A DNA stretch of 64,000 nucleotides from a gamma proteobacterium endosymbiont of Lamellibrachia anaximandri (GCA_016756835.1 JAESPE010000005.1:1-64000), one strand, 5' to 3'; positions 21,180 to 31,858 are shown, counted from the first letter of the stretch. Translations and numbers: made by a program. The notes: generated by a model not told the origin, from the sequence alone.

Positions 21180-23813
21180 ATGTTCGACTTCTCTGTACTT
21201 GACCAATCGCTGGCAGGCACCTCATCCGCCCCTATCCCGGTTTTTCGTGACTTTCTGGAGCAGGGCACTGCAACGATCAGGGAATGGTTCAATCAGGAAC
21301 AGCCCATAACCGAACTCGTGGCCGCCCGCGCCCACCTGGTCGATGCCGTCCTGGAGCGCGCCTGGAATCTCCACTTCCAGGATTCCACAAACGCTGCACT
21401 GGTCGCAGTGGGTGGATATGGCCGGGGAGAACTCCATCCGGCTTCAGATATCGACCTGCAGATTCTGCTCGACCACGAAGATCACTTCGAACAGCTGCAG
21501 GAACCCTTGGGCCAGTTTCTCAGCCTGCTCTGGGACATCGGACTGGAAGTTGGCCACAGCGTACGCACCATTGAGGATTGCATCCGGGAAGCATCAAATG
21601 ACATCACGGTTGCCACCAACCTGATGGAATCCCGGCTGCTGGTCGGGCCTGAGACCCTCTTCAAGACGATGCGGGAAGCCACCAGCCCCGCTAGGATTTG
21701 GGACAGCAAGCGCTTTTTTGAAGCGAAATTTGCAGAACAGCAGGCACGGCATCAAAAATTCGAGGACAGCGAAAGCAACCTGGAGCCCAATCTGAAGGAG
21801 AGTCCAGGCGGATTGCGGGATATCCAGATGATCGGCTGGGTGGTGAAACGCCACTTCCAAGCCGACACTTTGCGCGATCTGGTGAGTCACGGCTTCCTCA
21901 GCGAGGACGAATACCAGACACTGATCGAAGGTCAGGATTATCTCTGGCGCATCCGTTTCGCCCTGCATACCCTCACAGGCAGGCACGGAGACATTTTACT
22001 CTTCGACTATCAGCGCACCCTGGCAAACCAGTTTGGTTACGATGACAATACCAGCAACCTGGCGGTGGAGCAGTTTATGCAGCTCTTCTACCGGACAACG
22101 CTGGAGCTGAACCGCCTCAACGAAATCCTTCTGCAGCACTTCCAGGAAGCGATCCTGCTGGAGAACAAGCTGGATGCCCCCGTTTCTCACGGCAACCGTT
22201 TCCAAAGCCGCAACAGGTTTCTCGAGGTCACCCATCCGGATGTCTTCTCCCGCACCCCCACCGCCCTGCTGGAACTCTTTCTTATCCTGCAGGAGAACCC
22301 GGAATTAAAAGGTGTCAGAGCCAGTACCATCCGCCTGCTGCGGGACAATATTCAGCTGATCAACAGCGCCTTCCGCGCAGACATCCGGGCACAGAGCCTG
22401 TTCATGGAGATCCTGCGCCAACCCAGGGGCATAACCCGGGAACTGCGCCGCATGAATCGCTATGGCATCCTCGCTGCCTACATTCCAGCCTTTGAAAATA
22501 TTGTCGGACGTATGCAGTACGACCTGTTTCACGTCTATACCGTGGATGAACACACATTGATGGTACTGCGTAACCTGCGCCGTCTGTCGGTTCCGGAACT
22601 CGCTGAAGAAACCCCCTTCTGCACCCAACTGTTCCGCACCCTGCCGAAGAAAGAGCTGATCTATCTGGCCGCCCTCTTCCACGACATCGCCAAAGGACGT
22701 GGCGGCAATCACTCCATACTCGGTGAGAAGGACGCGGTGGACTTCTGCCGCCTACACCATCTCAGCGAATATGACAGCCATTTGGTCGGCTGGCTGGTGC
22801 GCAACCATCTGGTCATGTCCATGACCGCCCAGCGCAAGGACATCAACGACCCGGACGTCATCCAGGCGTTTGCTGAAAACGCCGGGAACACAATGCACCT
22901 CGACTATCTCTATCTGCTGACAGTCGCTGACAGCTGGGCTACCAATCCGAAACGCTGGAACTCATGGAAAGAGTCACTGCTGCGGGATCTCTACAAATCC
23001 ACCCGTCGTGCCCTGCAGCGCGGGCTGGACAACCCACTGGCGCAGGAGGAGTTGATCCGGGAGACAAAATACGAAACGATGGAACTGCTGGCCAAGGCCG
23101 GACACGACGAGAGAGAGATTCTCCGCCTCTGGCAATCCTTCAACCCGGAGTATTTTCTCTCGCACTCTCCCAATTCGATCTGCCGGCAGATTCAGGCCAT
23201 CATCACCACGCCACCGGAAGACCTGCCGCTGGTCGCAATCCATGAAACCGCCGAACACGGCGGCAGCGACGTACTCTACTACGGACCGGATCGCGACAAT
23301 CTGTTTGCCGTCATGACCACCCTGCTGGATCAGCTGGGTCTGTCCATCGTCAACTCCCGCATCATGAGCACGACCCAAGGATTTTCTCTCGACTCATTCC
23401 TGGTCATGGAGGAGGATGGCGATCCTGTCCAGCCTGGCCATCGTACCGAAGAGATCATCACCACCCTGAAAGCCGGATTGACTCAGAAAGACGGCCGGCC
23501 TCTCAAAGTGCATCGCCGCATGCCCCGCCAGCATAAGAGCTTCGACACCCCGACCCGCATCTTCTTCTCCCAGGATCCCGCTTACAACCGCACAGTGATG
23601 CGTCTGATCGCCCTTGACCGGCCGGGACTGTTGTCGGAAGTGGGACAGGCCTTCGCCGCCTGCGACATTCGTCTGCAGCACGCAAAGATCGCGACCATCG
23701 GCGCAGAGGTGGAGGATATCTTTTTCATCACCGACCGGGAGAACCGGCCGTTATTGGAAAAACATCAGCTGGAGTGTCTGGAAGACGCCGTCACCACGCG
23801 GCTACCGGAATAG
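21180..23813 (+). CDS. glnD: Bifunctional uridylyltransferase/uridylyl-removing enzyme
   Basis: GGYGRGELHPASDIDL, HD motif LFHDIAKGRGG, C-terminal ACT domains. Confidence 0.95.
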   Translation: MFDFSVLDQSLAGTSSAPIPVFRDFLEQGTATIREWFNQEQPITELVAARAHLVDAVLERAWNLHFQDSTNAALVAVGGYGRGELHPASDIDLQILLDHEDHFEQLQEPLGQFLSLLWDIGLEVGHSVRTIEDCIREASNDITVATNLMESRLLVGPETLFKTMREATSPARIWDSKRFFEAKFAEQQARHQKFEDSESNLEPNLKESPGGLRDIQMIGWVVKRHFQADTLRDLVSHGFLSEDEYQTLIEGQDYLWRIRFALHTLTGRHGDILLFDYQRTLANQFGYDDNTSNLAVEQFMQLFYRTTLELNRLNEILLQHFQEAILLENKLDAPVSHGNRFQSRNRFLEVTHPDVFSRTPTALLELFLILQENPELKGVRASTIRLLRDNIQLINSAFRADIRAQSLFMEILRQPRGITRELRRMNRYGILAAYIPAFENIVGRMQYDLFHVYTVDEHTLMVLRNLRRLSVPELAEETPFCTQLFRTLPKKELIYLAALFHDIAKGRGGNHSILGEKDAVDFCRLHHLSEYDSHLVGWLVRNHLVMSMTAQRKDINDPDVIQAFAENAGNTMHLDYLYLLTVADSWATNPKRWNSWKESLLRDLYKSTRRALQRGLDNPLAQEELIRETKYETMELLAKAGHDEREILRLWQSFNPEYFLSHSPNSICRQIQAIITTPPEDLPLVAIHETAEHGGSDVLYYGPDRDNLFAVMTTLLDQLGLSIVNSRIMSTTQGFSLDSFLVMEEDGDPVQPGHRTEEIITTLKAGLTQKDGRPLKVHRRMPRQHKSFDTPTRIFFSQDPAYNRTVMRLIALDRPGLLSEVGQAFAACDIRLQHAKIATIGAEVEDIFFITDRENRPLLEKHQLECLEDAVTTRLPE

Positions 23814-23841
23814 CATTCAGCAGGGCGCCCCGCAAGTGAAA

Positions 23842-25014
23842 TCAGCGCTTGCTGCCCAACTTGCCGCCACTCCCCTGCAGTGAGAGCAGGTTGGAGTCGA
23901 AGACATAGGTCCGCCTGCCCTTCTCCCGAAACCTCTCCAGCGCCAGCTTGATGACACGGGTGGTCAGGGCTGCAAACGAAACGCCGCTCGCCTCCCAGAG
24001 GTAAAACGCCAGTGATCCGGGGATGGTATTGATCTCGTTGACAAAGACATCACCGCGCTCCTCATCAACAAGAAAGTCGATACGAACCACTCCACTCGCG
24101 CCGATCAGGCTGAACGTCTCTTTTGCCAACTGGCGGATCCTGTCCGCCAGTTCCCCGGGTATCTCCGCCGGCAGCACGCGATCGGTGGAGCTGATACCCT
24201 TGGTCTTGCCACCCTGATATTTGTCGGCAAAATTCAGGATACCACTGGAACGCAGAGGCTCTTCCAGTGCCGCAACCTCCGACTCATCCCGGTTACCCAG
24301 CACCGAGGCATTGATCTCCTTGAGTCGGGTCACCATACGTTCAACCAGGATCGAAGGATCGTACTGACCGGCGTTTTCGATCGCCTCCTCCAACTCCGCT
24401 TTCGAGGCAGCGACACTGATGCCGATGCTCGACCCAAGATTCGCCGGTTTGACCACTACCGGGTAACCCAATTTTGACTGGATCCGGTCGATAATCGCCC
24501 GCCTGTCCTGATACCAGGCTTCCATTCGACAACTCTCCGACTCCACTACCGGGATGCCGTTACCCCGCAGCAAGGTCTTGGTCAGGATCTTGTCCATGCC
24601 GATGACCGACGCAGAGACGTCACAGCCTGCATAGGGAACACCTGCCATCTCAAGTAGCCCCTGAAGGGTGCCGTCCTCGCCATTGGTGCCGTGAATAACG
24701 GGAAAGACGATATCAAGCTTTTCGATGAGGTTGTTTTTAAGACGGGCAGGAGGAACACGGTAGAGTTCAAGCTGCCCACCATCTCCGTGAGGCATAACTT
24801 CTGTACTTTCGGAAAGCAGGGTTTCCAGCTGCTTGAAGTTGTCGATCTCAGACAGCTTATCACCGATGTACCACTCACCCATTTTACTGATGTAAACCGG
24901 CGTCACGCGGTATAGATCGGCATCGATTGCATGGACGACCTGCAGACCGGAAATGATGGAGACCTCATGCTCTACCGAGCGGCCACCAAAAAAGACGCCA
25001 ACATTGGGTTTCAT
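23842..25014 (-). CDS. ddl: D-alanine--D-alanine ligase family protein
   Basis: FGGRSVEHEVSIISG, VIHGTNGEDGTLQG, VVKPANLGSSIGIS, VNEINTIPGSLAFYLWEASG. Confidence 0.9.
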   Translation of the reverse strand: MKPNVGVFFGGRSVEHEVSIISGLQVVHAIDADLYRVTPVYISKMGEWYIGDKLSEIDNFKQLETLLSESTEVMPHGDGGQLELYRVPPARLKNNLIEKLDIVFPVIHGTNGEDGTLQGLLEMAGVPYAGCDVSASVIGMDKILTKTLLRGNGIPVVESESCRMEAWYQDRRAIIDRIQSKLGYPVVVKPANLGSSIGISVAASKAELEEAIENAGQYDPSILVERMVTRLKEINASVLGNRDESEVAALEEPLRSSGILNFADKYQGGKTKGISSTDRVLPAEIPGELADRIRQLAKETFSLIGASGVVRIDFLVDEERGDVFVNEINTIPGSLAFYLWEASGVSFAALTTRVIKLALERFREKGRRTYVFDSNLLSLQGSGGKLGSKR

Positions 25015-25203
25015 CGACTACACCTTCAACTCACGCAAATTCGAAATATTGCCTTCACCACGAAGAACACAAAGAGCACGAAGGTTTGAGATCTCCCTAC
25101 GGTCGAGATAACAATAATGCAATTAGTCAAATCCTCCCTGACGAAACATTTTCTTCGTGTCCTTCGTGTTCTTCGTGGTTAATTATGTTTTTTCAATCGG
25201 GCA

Positions 25204-26808
25204 CTAATTATAAGTATCCGGCAGATCATTTTCATAGAGCACTACATCACCCTCCCGCGAGATCTTCGCAAAATGGTCATTGGCCTCATTCAGATGAGCC
25301 GCAATATAGATCTGGTTCTCCGGATAACCTTCCGAAACCAACCCCTCATAGATCGGTTTGGCCTGCTCGATACCTACCAGAATCGCATAGTCACAGCGGC
25401 TAGCCGCATAGGCGCCAAGAAGGCGATTCTCCTCCGCCTCCGTTTCGCCAAGCTCAACCATGCCCGGAGTGATCAGCACCTTTCTGTTGCCCTCAATCTC
25501 CCGCAGCACATCCAGGGCGGCACGCGCCCCCATTGGATTGGAGCTGAACGCATCGTCAACGATGGTGATACCCGCGGCACTCTTTTTCACGTTCAATCGA
25601 TGCGGCGCCGGCTGCAGCGAACGCACCGTCGCTTTGATCCGGTTTTCCGGCACACCCAGCTCCATCGCCACTGCGACTGCAGAGACGATGTTGTAGATAT
25701 TGTTTTTTCCCAGAAGACGGGTCTCCAGCAGCAGCGTCTCCCCGCTCGGTAAAGAGAGCGTGAGCGCGGTCAGGCCATTGGCCAGATATTTTATCTCGCG
25801 CGCCGCATAATCCGCTCCGGGAGAATCAACGCCAAAACTGACAACCTTCGCCTGAGTCCTGCCTCGCACTTCAGCAAAACTCTCATCATCCGCATTGAGA
25901 AACGCGATGCCATCGGATGGCAGGAATTCGACCAACTCCGATTTGGTTTTCACGATATTGGCAAGACTCTTGAACATCTCCAGATGCTGTTTGCCGATGG
26001 TGGTGATCAAACCGTACCTGGGGTGCACCAGTTCGCAGATCTCCCGGATATCACCCGGCTGTTTGGCCCCCATCTCCACCAGGAAGAGGTCATGAATCGG
26101 CTTGAGCTTCTCCCTGATAATACGAGTCACCCCAAGCAAGGTATTGAAACTGCCCGGCGTCATCAATGCATTGTATTTGGACAGCAACAGTTCATTCAGG
26201 ATGAATTTGGTACTGGTCTTGCCATAACTCCCGGTGATACCGACCACCTGAAGCCCCGGCATGCCGTTGATGATCTTCCCCGCATCGCCGATGTACCACT
26301 TGGCGATGGCCGACTCCACCGGCACCGCCAACAGGTTGGCCACGACCAGCAGCCAGGGCAGCAACAGCAGGAGCAGGCCCAGCATGAGAAAGAGAGAGAA
26401 ATAGGGGATCGGAGACAATCCCGTCGCGCCGAGAAATAACGCCAGCAGCGATGCCCCCAACCAGATCAGGAAGGTTGCCGCCATCAGGCGTTTGACCCGT
26501 CCTGTCACCACCAGCGGTTTTTTTACCGGCACTTTGGGGCGTTTCAGACTGAGCAGCAGGAATCCCCCGATCCAGATGCCGAAAAACAGCCCGCTGTTCC
26601 AGTAAAACAGAAGCGACACAAGCGGTAGCAGCGAAACCGGGCCAATACGTTTAAGCAGATCCTCGTTCAGCCAACGCAGATAACGTTCGTTGCGATAGGA
26701 GTTGAGCTGCAGCATGTGCAGGTAGTGCAGAACTGCGCGTCCGACGATAACAGCGTAGAGCGTCAGGGCAAGCAGCACAGCAAGCGTCTGGAACAGGGCA
26801 GCCCCCAT
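25204..26808 (-). CDS. Mur ligase family protein (MurF-like) with N-terminal transmembrane segments
   Basis: VVGITGSYGKTSTKFIL P-loop, LFLVEMGAKQPGDI, IVDDAFSSNPMGARAAL; several hydrophobic helices at the N-terminus. Confidence 0.88.
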   Translation of the reverse strand: MGAALFQTLAVLLALTLYAVIVGRAVLHYLHMLQLNSYRNERYLRWLNEDLLKRIGPVSLLPLVSLLFYWNSGLFFGIWIGGFLLLSLKRPKVPVKKPLVVTGRVKRLMAATFLIWLGASLLALFLGATGLSPIPYFSLFLMLGLLLLLLPWLLVVANLLAVPVESAIAKWYIGDAGKIINGMPGLQVVGITGSYGKTSTKFILNELLLSKYNALMTPGSFNTLLGVTRIIREKLKPIHDLFLVEMGAKQPGDIREICELVHPRYGLITTIGKQHLEMFKSLANIVKTKSELVEFLPSDGIAFLNADDESFAEVRGRTQAKVVSFGVDSPGADYAAREIKYLANGLTALTLSLPSGETLLLETRLLGKNNIYNIVSAVAVAMELGVPENRIKATVRSLQPAPHRLNVKKSAAGITIVDDAFSSNPMGARAALDVLREIEGNRKVLITPGMVELGETEAEENRLLGAYAASRCDYAILVGIEQAKPIYEGLVSEGYPENQIYIAAHLNEANDHFAKISREGDVVLYENDLPDTYN

Positions 26809-26811
26809 GAA

Positions 26812-27516
26812 TCAGGTTTCCATTTTCAGAAAATAGTCGACGATGATCTGGAACTCGCCAGGCCTTTCCAGATAGGAGAAGTGTCCTGCCCCCTTGATGA
26901 GCGCCAGGCCACAATCGGGTATCTGCGCCTCCATCACCTTTGCCTGATAGAGAGGCGTGTCCAGATCGTTCTCCCCCCAAACCAGCAGGGTGGGCGCTTT
27001 GATCCCGGACAGCAGAGGTGTCAGATCTTCATTCACCACCTTCACCAGGGTCTGTCGCATGACAGGGGAGGCATTGCGATAATCTTCGGAACCGGCACGT
27101 CCGCGCATCTTTTCCAGTAGTGGTGGATAGAGCCGGCCCAGGACATTTTTCATCAGTTTGTATGAATAGACCTTGAGATAGTAGTTCAGGCTGCGGCGGG
27201 GTTTGACCCCGGCACTGTCCACCAGGATCAATTTTCTGACCGACATCTTCGCCGCCAGCCGGATCGCCAGCCGACCACCGAAGGAGTGACCGATGATCGC
27301 AGGATTTTCGATCCCCATCTCACTGATGAAACTCTCCACCAACGCCGCATATTCCGTCGTTCCCCATGGGGATTCCGGCTCCCGGCTTTCACCGAAACCG
27401 GGAAGATCCAAAGCGTAGACACAATATTTTTTCGCCAGATGCTGCCTGACAGCCGCAAAACTTCCGAGATCGCTACCCCAGCCGTGCAGAATAAGCACAC
27501 GACTCCCACTGCCCAT
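26812..27516 (-). CDS. Alpha/beta hydrolase
   Basis: LHGWGSD, GHSFGGRLA nucleophile elbow, GAGHFSYLERP. Confidence 0.9.
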   Translation of the reverse strand: MGSGSRVLILHGWGSDLGSFAAVRQHLAKKYCVYALDLPGFGESREPESPWGTTEYAALVESFISEMGIENPAIIGHSFGGRLAIRLAAKMSVRKLILVDSAGVKPRRSLNYYLKVYSYKLMKNVLGRLYPPLLEKMRGRAGSEDYRNASPVMRQTLVKVVNEDLTPLLSGIKAPTLLVWGENDLDTPLYQAKVMEAQIPDCGLALIKGAGHFSYLERPGEFQIIVDYFLKMET

Positions 27517-27585
27517 AACATCATAGTGGAGACGAATATTGTGGATAGTAGTGTAAATCGTTATCTCCCGGCCAGACAGTGAGGT

Positions 27586-27657
27586 TGCCGGTTCCGCTGC
27601 GCTTGAACTGGCCTACTGCTGAACTTGTAGGCCTGATCAAGCGTAGCGGATCAGGCA
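27586..27657. repeat. REP-like palindrome doublet (inverted plus direct copy)
   Basis: TGCCGGTTCCGCTGCGCTTGAACTGGCCTAC (27586-27616) and GTAGGCCTGATCAAGCGTAGCGGATCAGGCA (27627-27657). Confidence 0.75.
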
Positions 27658-27671
27658 ATACGCTGGGTCAA

Positions 27672-30600
27672 CTAAGCGGGGGTACCCGCAGGCCGCAGGG
27701 GGTCCGCACCAATAGTGCCGATCAGACTCTGCAGATAGTCATCACTCCGCACCGCAACGAGCCGCGCTTCAGCCACATCAAGTCGCGATGCTATACCCAT
27801 CTTTTCAGCCACATCCGCATAACCAGGCCGGCTGAGGAAATCCTGCAGGTAATCGACATGACGCTCCCAGAGCGTTATTTCCCGAACCTGTTTCACCCGC
27901 AGACGCTCCTGGTACCAATCCGATGCCAACAGGTAGTCGCTGGTGAACATGGCGCGAATCTCCGGGTCATGCACTGCCTTACCTTTGTACTCGCCCTTCG
28001 CCATGATATGCAGCACAGCCTTCAACGGCGGACAGGCATCCTCAACACTGCCGTCATCCAGATACTGCTGAGCAACTCTCTGTTGTGCCTCGATGATATT
28101 GTCGATGCCATCCGCAAAGACATCCAGGCCCTGCAGTTCCGGTTTCAGGATACTTTCGGTCAGCACCGTGTTGGCATTATCGAAAATCTTGCCGAGGAAG
28201 CCGTGTACAAAACGATCTGTAATACGATAACCCAACCGACTCGCCAAAATCCGATGACCGTTATGCTCAAAGTCTTCCAGGGGTTCAAGGTAGCCGTTCT
28301 CGATGAGATAGGCTGGGTCACGTTCATGCTCGTCCAACCGCGCCCAGACCTCTGGGATCAACAGGCTGATATCGTGGTCAACCCGCACGTTCGGACCGAC
28401 ATACCCGGCAGAACTGGAAAAACCCGGATAACCCGTAAGAATGAACGAGACCAGCGCATTGTTGAGATCTGCAGTGGCGCGCAGGGCATTGAAAGGCCCC
28501 TTGGTCAGCGCACCCTCACTCCCCGCCCCGGTGGTGGAGGGAGACTTACCGGTGAGACTGCAGACAAAGTCCATGAACAGCTCGGGCAGTTCCTGATAAT
28601 GGATCGGGTTATAGACCGCCAGGGAGCGAATACCTTGTTCAGGCGGATTATTGCGGCGTCCGGCCAGCACCGCATCGACCGGATGACAAACCTTCTTCCC
28701 CAATGGCAGCTTACGATGGAATCGCGCGCCAATCTCCGCCACGTAGGCGCGTATCGGCTCCACCAGATCCTGTCGGGTCTGCAGATAGCGGGGGTTCTTG
28801 CTCGGCTTTCCATCCACCAGCCGCGGATGGGCGGATGAGACCACGTAACCACTCTGCGCTTCGTGGGCACCCGTAAGCAACTCTCGCATGGGCTGGGTGA
28901 AGTTGCAGAGATTCAGCACATCCTCCACCACCTCAGTTAATTTCTCTCCGTTCAGCGGTTCAAAATTGGCAAGAAAATTCCCAGGCTGGGACATATCGAA
29001 TTCGGTCTGCTTGTCGAAGCCGGGGATGACGGCATCATCCGGACGCTGGAACAGACGATATTCGCAGTTGGCAGTCAATTTGACGCTGCGATCATTGTCA
29101 TATCCACAACGGCAGTCATCAAGGGATTTCGCTCTGACCACCACCGAAGTGGTGATGTCGTCTTCCATCTGAATCTTGTCAGCTGCGATGAAATCCTGCC
29201 GTACCTTGAAGATGCGCCACTCACCGCGCTCATCGAAACCGACGCGCAGATAGGAGGCGATGATGCGGCGATCCAGCAACTTCAGTTCATGGCCTGCCGC
29301 ACCGTCAATCTCATCCACTGAAATATATTTGCGCCAGTTAGTGCCCCAGAATGGCCGGTAGAAGCGTTTGATGACAAAGGCCAGCGCCAGGATGCGCGGC
29401 GGAATCGACTCCAGCCAGGCATTGTACTCATCAGTGTAACTGGGGGAGGGGGTCATCAATTTGATGAAGGAGCCCAGGCTGCGCTCCATACTCAGCGGCT
29501 TACGGCTGGGGTCCCGGTCCACGCTCTCAAAACTGGACTTCAAACGATCACTATAATCCCGGTCGTAGATCTCCTGCACACGGTCGAGATCGACCTGCAA
29601 CTCATCGACGAAGAGGGGGCCGTAGATCACCGCATCGTCGAGAGACTTGGAGATCTCCGATTTGCCTCCACCGGAGACGGTGCTGGGTTTGTGACAAAAA
29701 GCCCCCTCGGGGTCGGTACCGATCAGACGCCAGGAGGGGGCGTCCGGATGCTTTTGCATCTCTATTTTATAGCCGTTGGGCTGGATATAGATCTTGCCCG
29801 GCTGCAGACGGATAACATGGGACTCTCCATCCCGCAGGAAGGCGATGCTCTGCTCCTGCAGATCCATGCGCAGATCCTGAGGCACATAGACCACATCGGG
29901 GAAGCGCTTATCGATGCCGTGCCCCTCAGGCTGCAGATTCATGATATCGCCGTAGCGCTCCAGCACATCCTGAAAACTGTAACCCGGCTCCCGGGTCGTG
30001 GAGTCGACACCATATTCGATACCGTGGTTACGGCGTGGGAAGGCCAGTGCTCCACCGGCATGCTCCTCTTCCGACAGACCAAAAAGATTGGCGGCGAAAC
30101 CGATCTGGGTCTTGACCTCTTTCTTGCAATAGCCGTAATAGTTATCCGCAAGGATGGTGACGATCACGCCGCTCTCATCACGGGCAGTGATCTTAAAGGC
30201 CTGACCATCGTTGTAGCGTTCGTCTTCCGACTGCCAGCACATGCCTTCCGCCCGTTGACGCTCACTGGCATCGTCGAAGTGGGGCAGCCCTACAGACTTT
30301 TTGGTGAGCTGGGTGAGATGGGGCGCGAGAATGACGCAACCGGTCTGTCCGGTCCAGTGATCCACATCCAGGGCGGAATCGAACTCCGGCAGCAGAGGGC
30401 TGCCGCCGTTGCCGAAGATGCTCTCGACAAAATCGAGGTTACTGACCAGGTTACCCGGCGCGAAGAAGCGGATCTCCATGCTCTTCTCGCTATCCTGGCC
30501 GGGGATCTCCGGACAGACCGTGGGGCGCAACAGCAGGGAGACAAACATCTTCGCCTGCTCTTCCAACGCTGAGGTAAAAGGTATCTGCAGCAGTTCATCC

Positions 30601-31205
30601 GGCGGATTCATTGCGGCTGTCAGCATGAAGGCAAAACAGCGCTTCGGCACCACCTTCTTGTCACCGGGAACCGGCAGCCCACCATCGGCAATATGAAAAG
30701 AACCCTTGGTGGTCCGGCGATCGCTGGCGGGATTGTGCAGCACACCCTGCTTCGTCCGGAAACTGTTGACGATATCCGAGTGGAACTCGTCCTCGCCCAA
30801 CGGCAGGGAGAGCTCCCGGGCTACGCCATGCCTGTCAAGGATGAAGGTCATGGCGGGTAGCTTGGGCATCTCCTCTTCAGGAATACCCTCGAGATAACGT
30901 TCCAAAAATGACTGGATACGTTGGTCAGCGGGACAGAGGTAGTCGGTGAGTAACCGGTTCTTCTCCCGGTAACTCTTGAGCAGATCCTGGGCGGTGGAAA
31001 GAAACCCCTCATCTCCGCCGACAACTGTGGGTTGACCCGAAGATGCCAGTTTCAGGTTGATATAGAGCTGTAGCTTTTTGCTCTCTTCTTCCGGATCTGC
31101 CGGAGTATCTTTAAGACCGAGGGAACGCTCGAAGTCCATGACTTCTCCAAATCTGTTAACCGCGCGCATCCTGCCCGAAGCGCCGTCCAGATTCAAGTCT
31201 GACAC
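27672..31205 (-). CDS. Large (1177 aa) conserved protein, tentatively PPi-type phosphoenolpyruvate carboxykinase
   Basis: Single 3.5-kb ORF; TVSGGGKSEISKSLDDAVI phosphate-loop-like segment and STTGAGSEGALTKGPFNAL. Family assignment is from recall of PPi-PEPCK size and motif style, not a search. Confidence 0.45.
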   Translation of the reverse strand: MSDLNLDGASGRMRAVNRFGEVMDFERSLGLKDTPADPEEESKKLQLYINLKLASSGQPTVVGGDEGFLSTAQDLLKSYREKNRLLTDYLCPADQRIQSFLERYLEGIPEEEMPKLPAMTFILDRHGVARELSLPLGEDEFHSDIVNSFRTKQGVLHNPASDRRTTKGSFHIADGGLPVPGDKKVVPKRCFAFMLTAAMNPPDELLQIPFTSALEEQAKMFVSLLLRPTVCPEIPGQDSEKSMEIRFFAPGNLVSNLDFVESIFGNGGSPLLPEFDSALDVDHWTGQTGCVILAPHLTQLTKKSVGLPHFDDASERQRAEGMCWQSEDERYNDGQAFKITARDESGVIVTILADNYYGYCKKEVKTQIGFAANLFGLSEEEHAGGALAFPRRNHGIEYGVDSTTREPGYSFQDVLERYGDIMNLQPEGHGIDKRFPDVVYVPQDLRMDLQEQSIAFLRDGESHVIRLQPGKIYIQPNGYKIEMQKHPDAPSWRLIGTDPEGAFCHKPSTVSGGGKSEISKSLDDAVIYGPLFVDELQVDLDRVQEIYDRDYSDRLKSSFESVDRDPSRKPLSMERSLGSFIKLMTPSPSYTDEYNAWLESIPPRILALAFVIKRFYRPFWGTNWRKYISVDEIDGAAGHELKLLDRRIIASYLRVGFDERGEWRIFKVRQDFIAADKIQMEDDITTSVVVRAKSLDDCRCGYDNDRSVKLTANCEYRLFQRPDDAVIPGFDKQTEFDMSQPGNFLANFEPLNGEKLTEVVEDVLNLCNFTQPMRELLTGAHEAQSGYVVSSAHPRLVDGKPSKNPRYLQTRQDLVEPIRAYVAEIGARFHRKLPLGKKVCHPVDAVLAGRRNNPPEQGIRSLAVYNPIHYQELPELFMDFVCSLTGKSPSTTGAGSEGALTKGPFNALRATADLNNALVSFILTGYPGFSSSAGYVGPNVRVDHDISLLIPEVWARLDEHERDPAYLIENGYLEPLEDFEHNGHRILASRLGYRITDRFVHGFLGKIFDNANTVLTESILKPELQGLDVFADGIDNIIEAQQRVAQQYLDDGSVEDACPPLKAVLHIMAKGEYKGKAVHDPEIRAMFTSDYLLASDWYQERLRVKQVREITLWERHVDYLQDFLSRPGYADVAEKMGIASRLDVAEARLVAVRSDDYLQSLIGTIGADPLRPAGTPA

Positions 31206-31376
31206 ATCTCAAACCGGACCAACACAACCCTTAAAAAGAAGTTCTTTTACTTTAATAAACAATCTATTAAAGAAATATCGCCGGGTTTTTACAGGTCTTC
31301 AGAAAACCTATGAAATCTTTCATTGCCTGAGGCGAACAAGAGGAAACCGGGCAGAAATACCTACCAAGTGATGTCT

Positions 31377-31820
31377 TTACTTAGCTGCCGATTGCATGCA
31401 GCTATCCATCTCGGCACTGCTGGCACTCTTTCCCAGACAGCCTTTTATCGCCTCGCTCCGCTTGATCGACATGTTCAGATCTTTCACCATCTGAGCCTTC
31501 ATTTCCGGACTCCATTTGATATCTTTCGGGTCTGGCGCGAGCGGTGGTTTGCCGTGAGAACTATCCTTACCTCCGCTTATGGAGCGCATGGCCTGCTCTC
31601 TGGCCTCGGTCATAATGGCAACACACTTCATCAGATCATCCTTGCTGGATGTCCCCTCCAGACAGGTCAGGGTCTTTTTCATCGCAGGTATGCTCGTCTC
31701 CATCACAGGAAGCATCCTCTGCTTTGCCATCTTGAACATCTGCTCCTTGTCCATCTGTCCCTGCGGGGACTGCGCAAAGACGATCGCCGGCAGCAGCAAG
31801 ATCGGTAGCAGATATTTCAT
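31377..31820 (-). CDS. Secreted/periplasmic hypothetical protein
   Basis: N-terminal signal peptide MKYLLPILLLPAIVFA. Confidence 0.6.
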   Translation of the reverse strand: MKYLLPILLLPAIVFAQSPQGQMDKEQMFKMAKQRMLPVMETSIPAMKKTLTCLEGTSSKDDLMKCVAIMTEAREQAMRSISGGKDSSHGKPPLAPDPKDIKWSPEMKAQMVKDLNMSIKRSEAIKGCLGKSASSAEMDSCMQSAAK

Positions 31821-31858
31821 TGGCTTCTCCTGGGGATTATTTGGACGGCCATACTACC

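Noticed and set aside
27579-28838. 419-aa plus-strand ORF opposite the 1177-aa protein
   Set aside because: Begins inside a REP-like repeat and is otherwise complementary to a strong CDS.
29691-30572. 293-aa plus-strand ORF opposite the 1177-aa protein
   Set aside because: Shadow ORF with no domain evidence.
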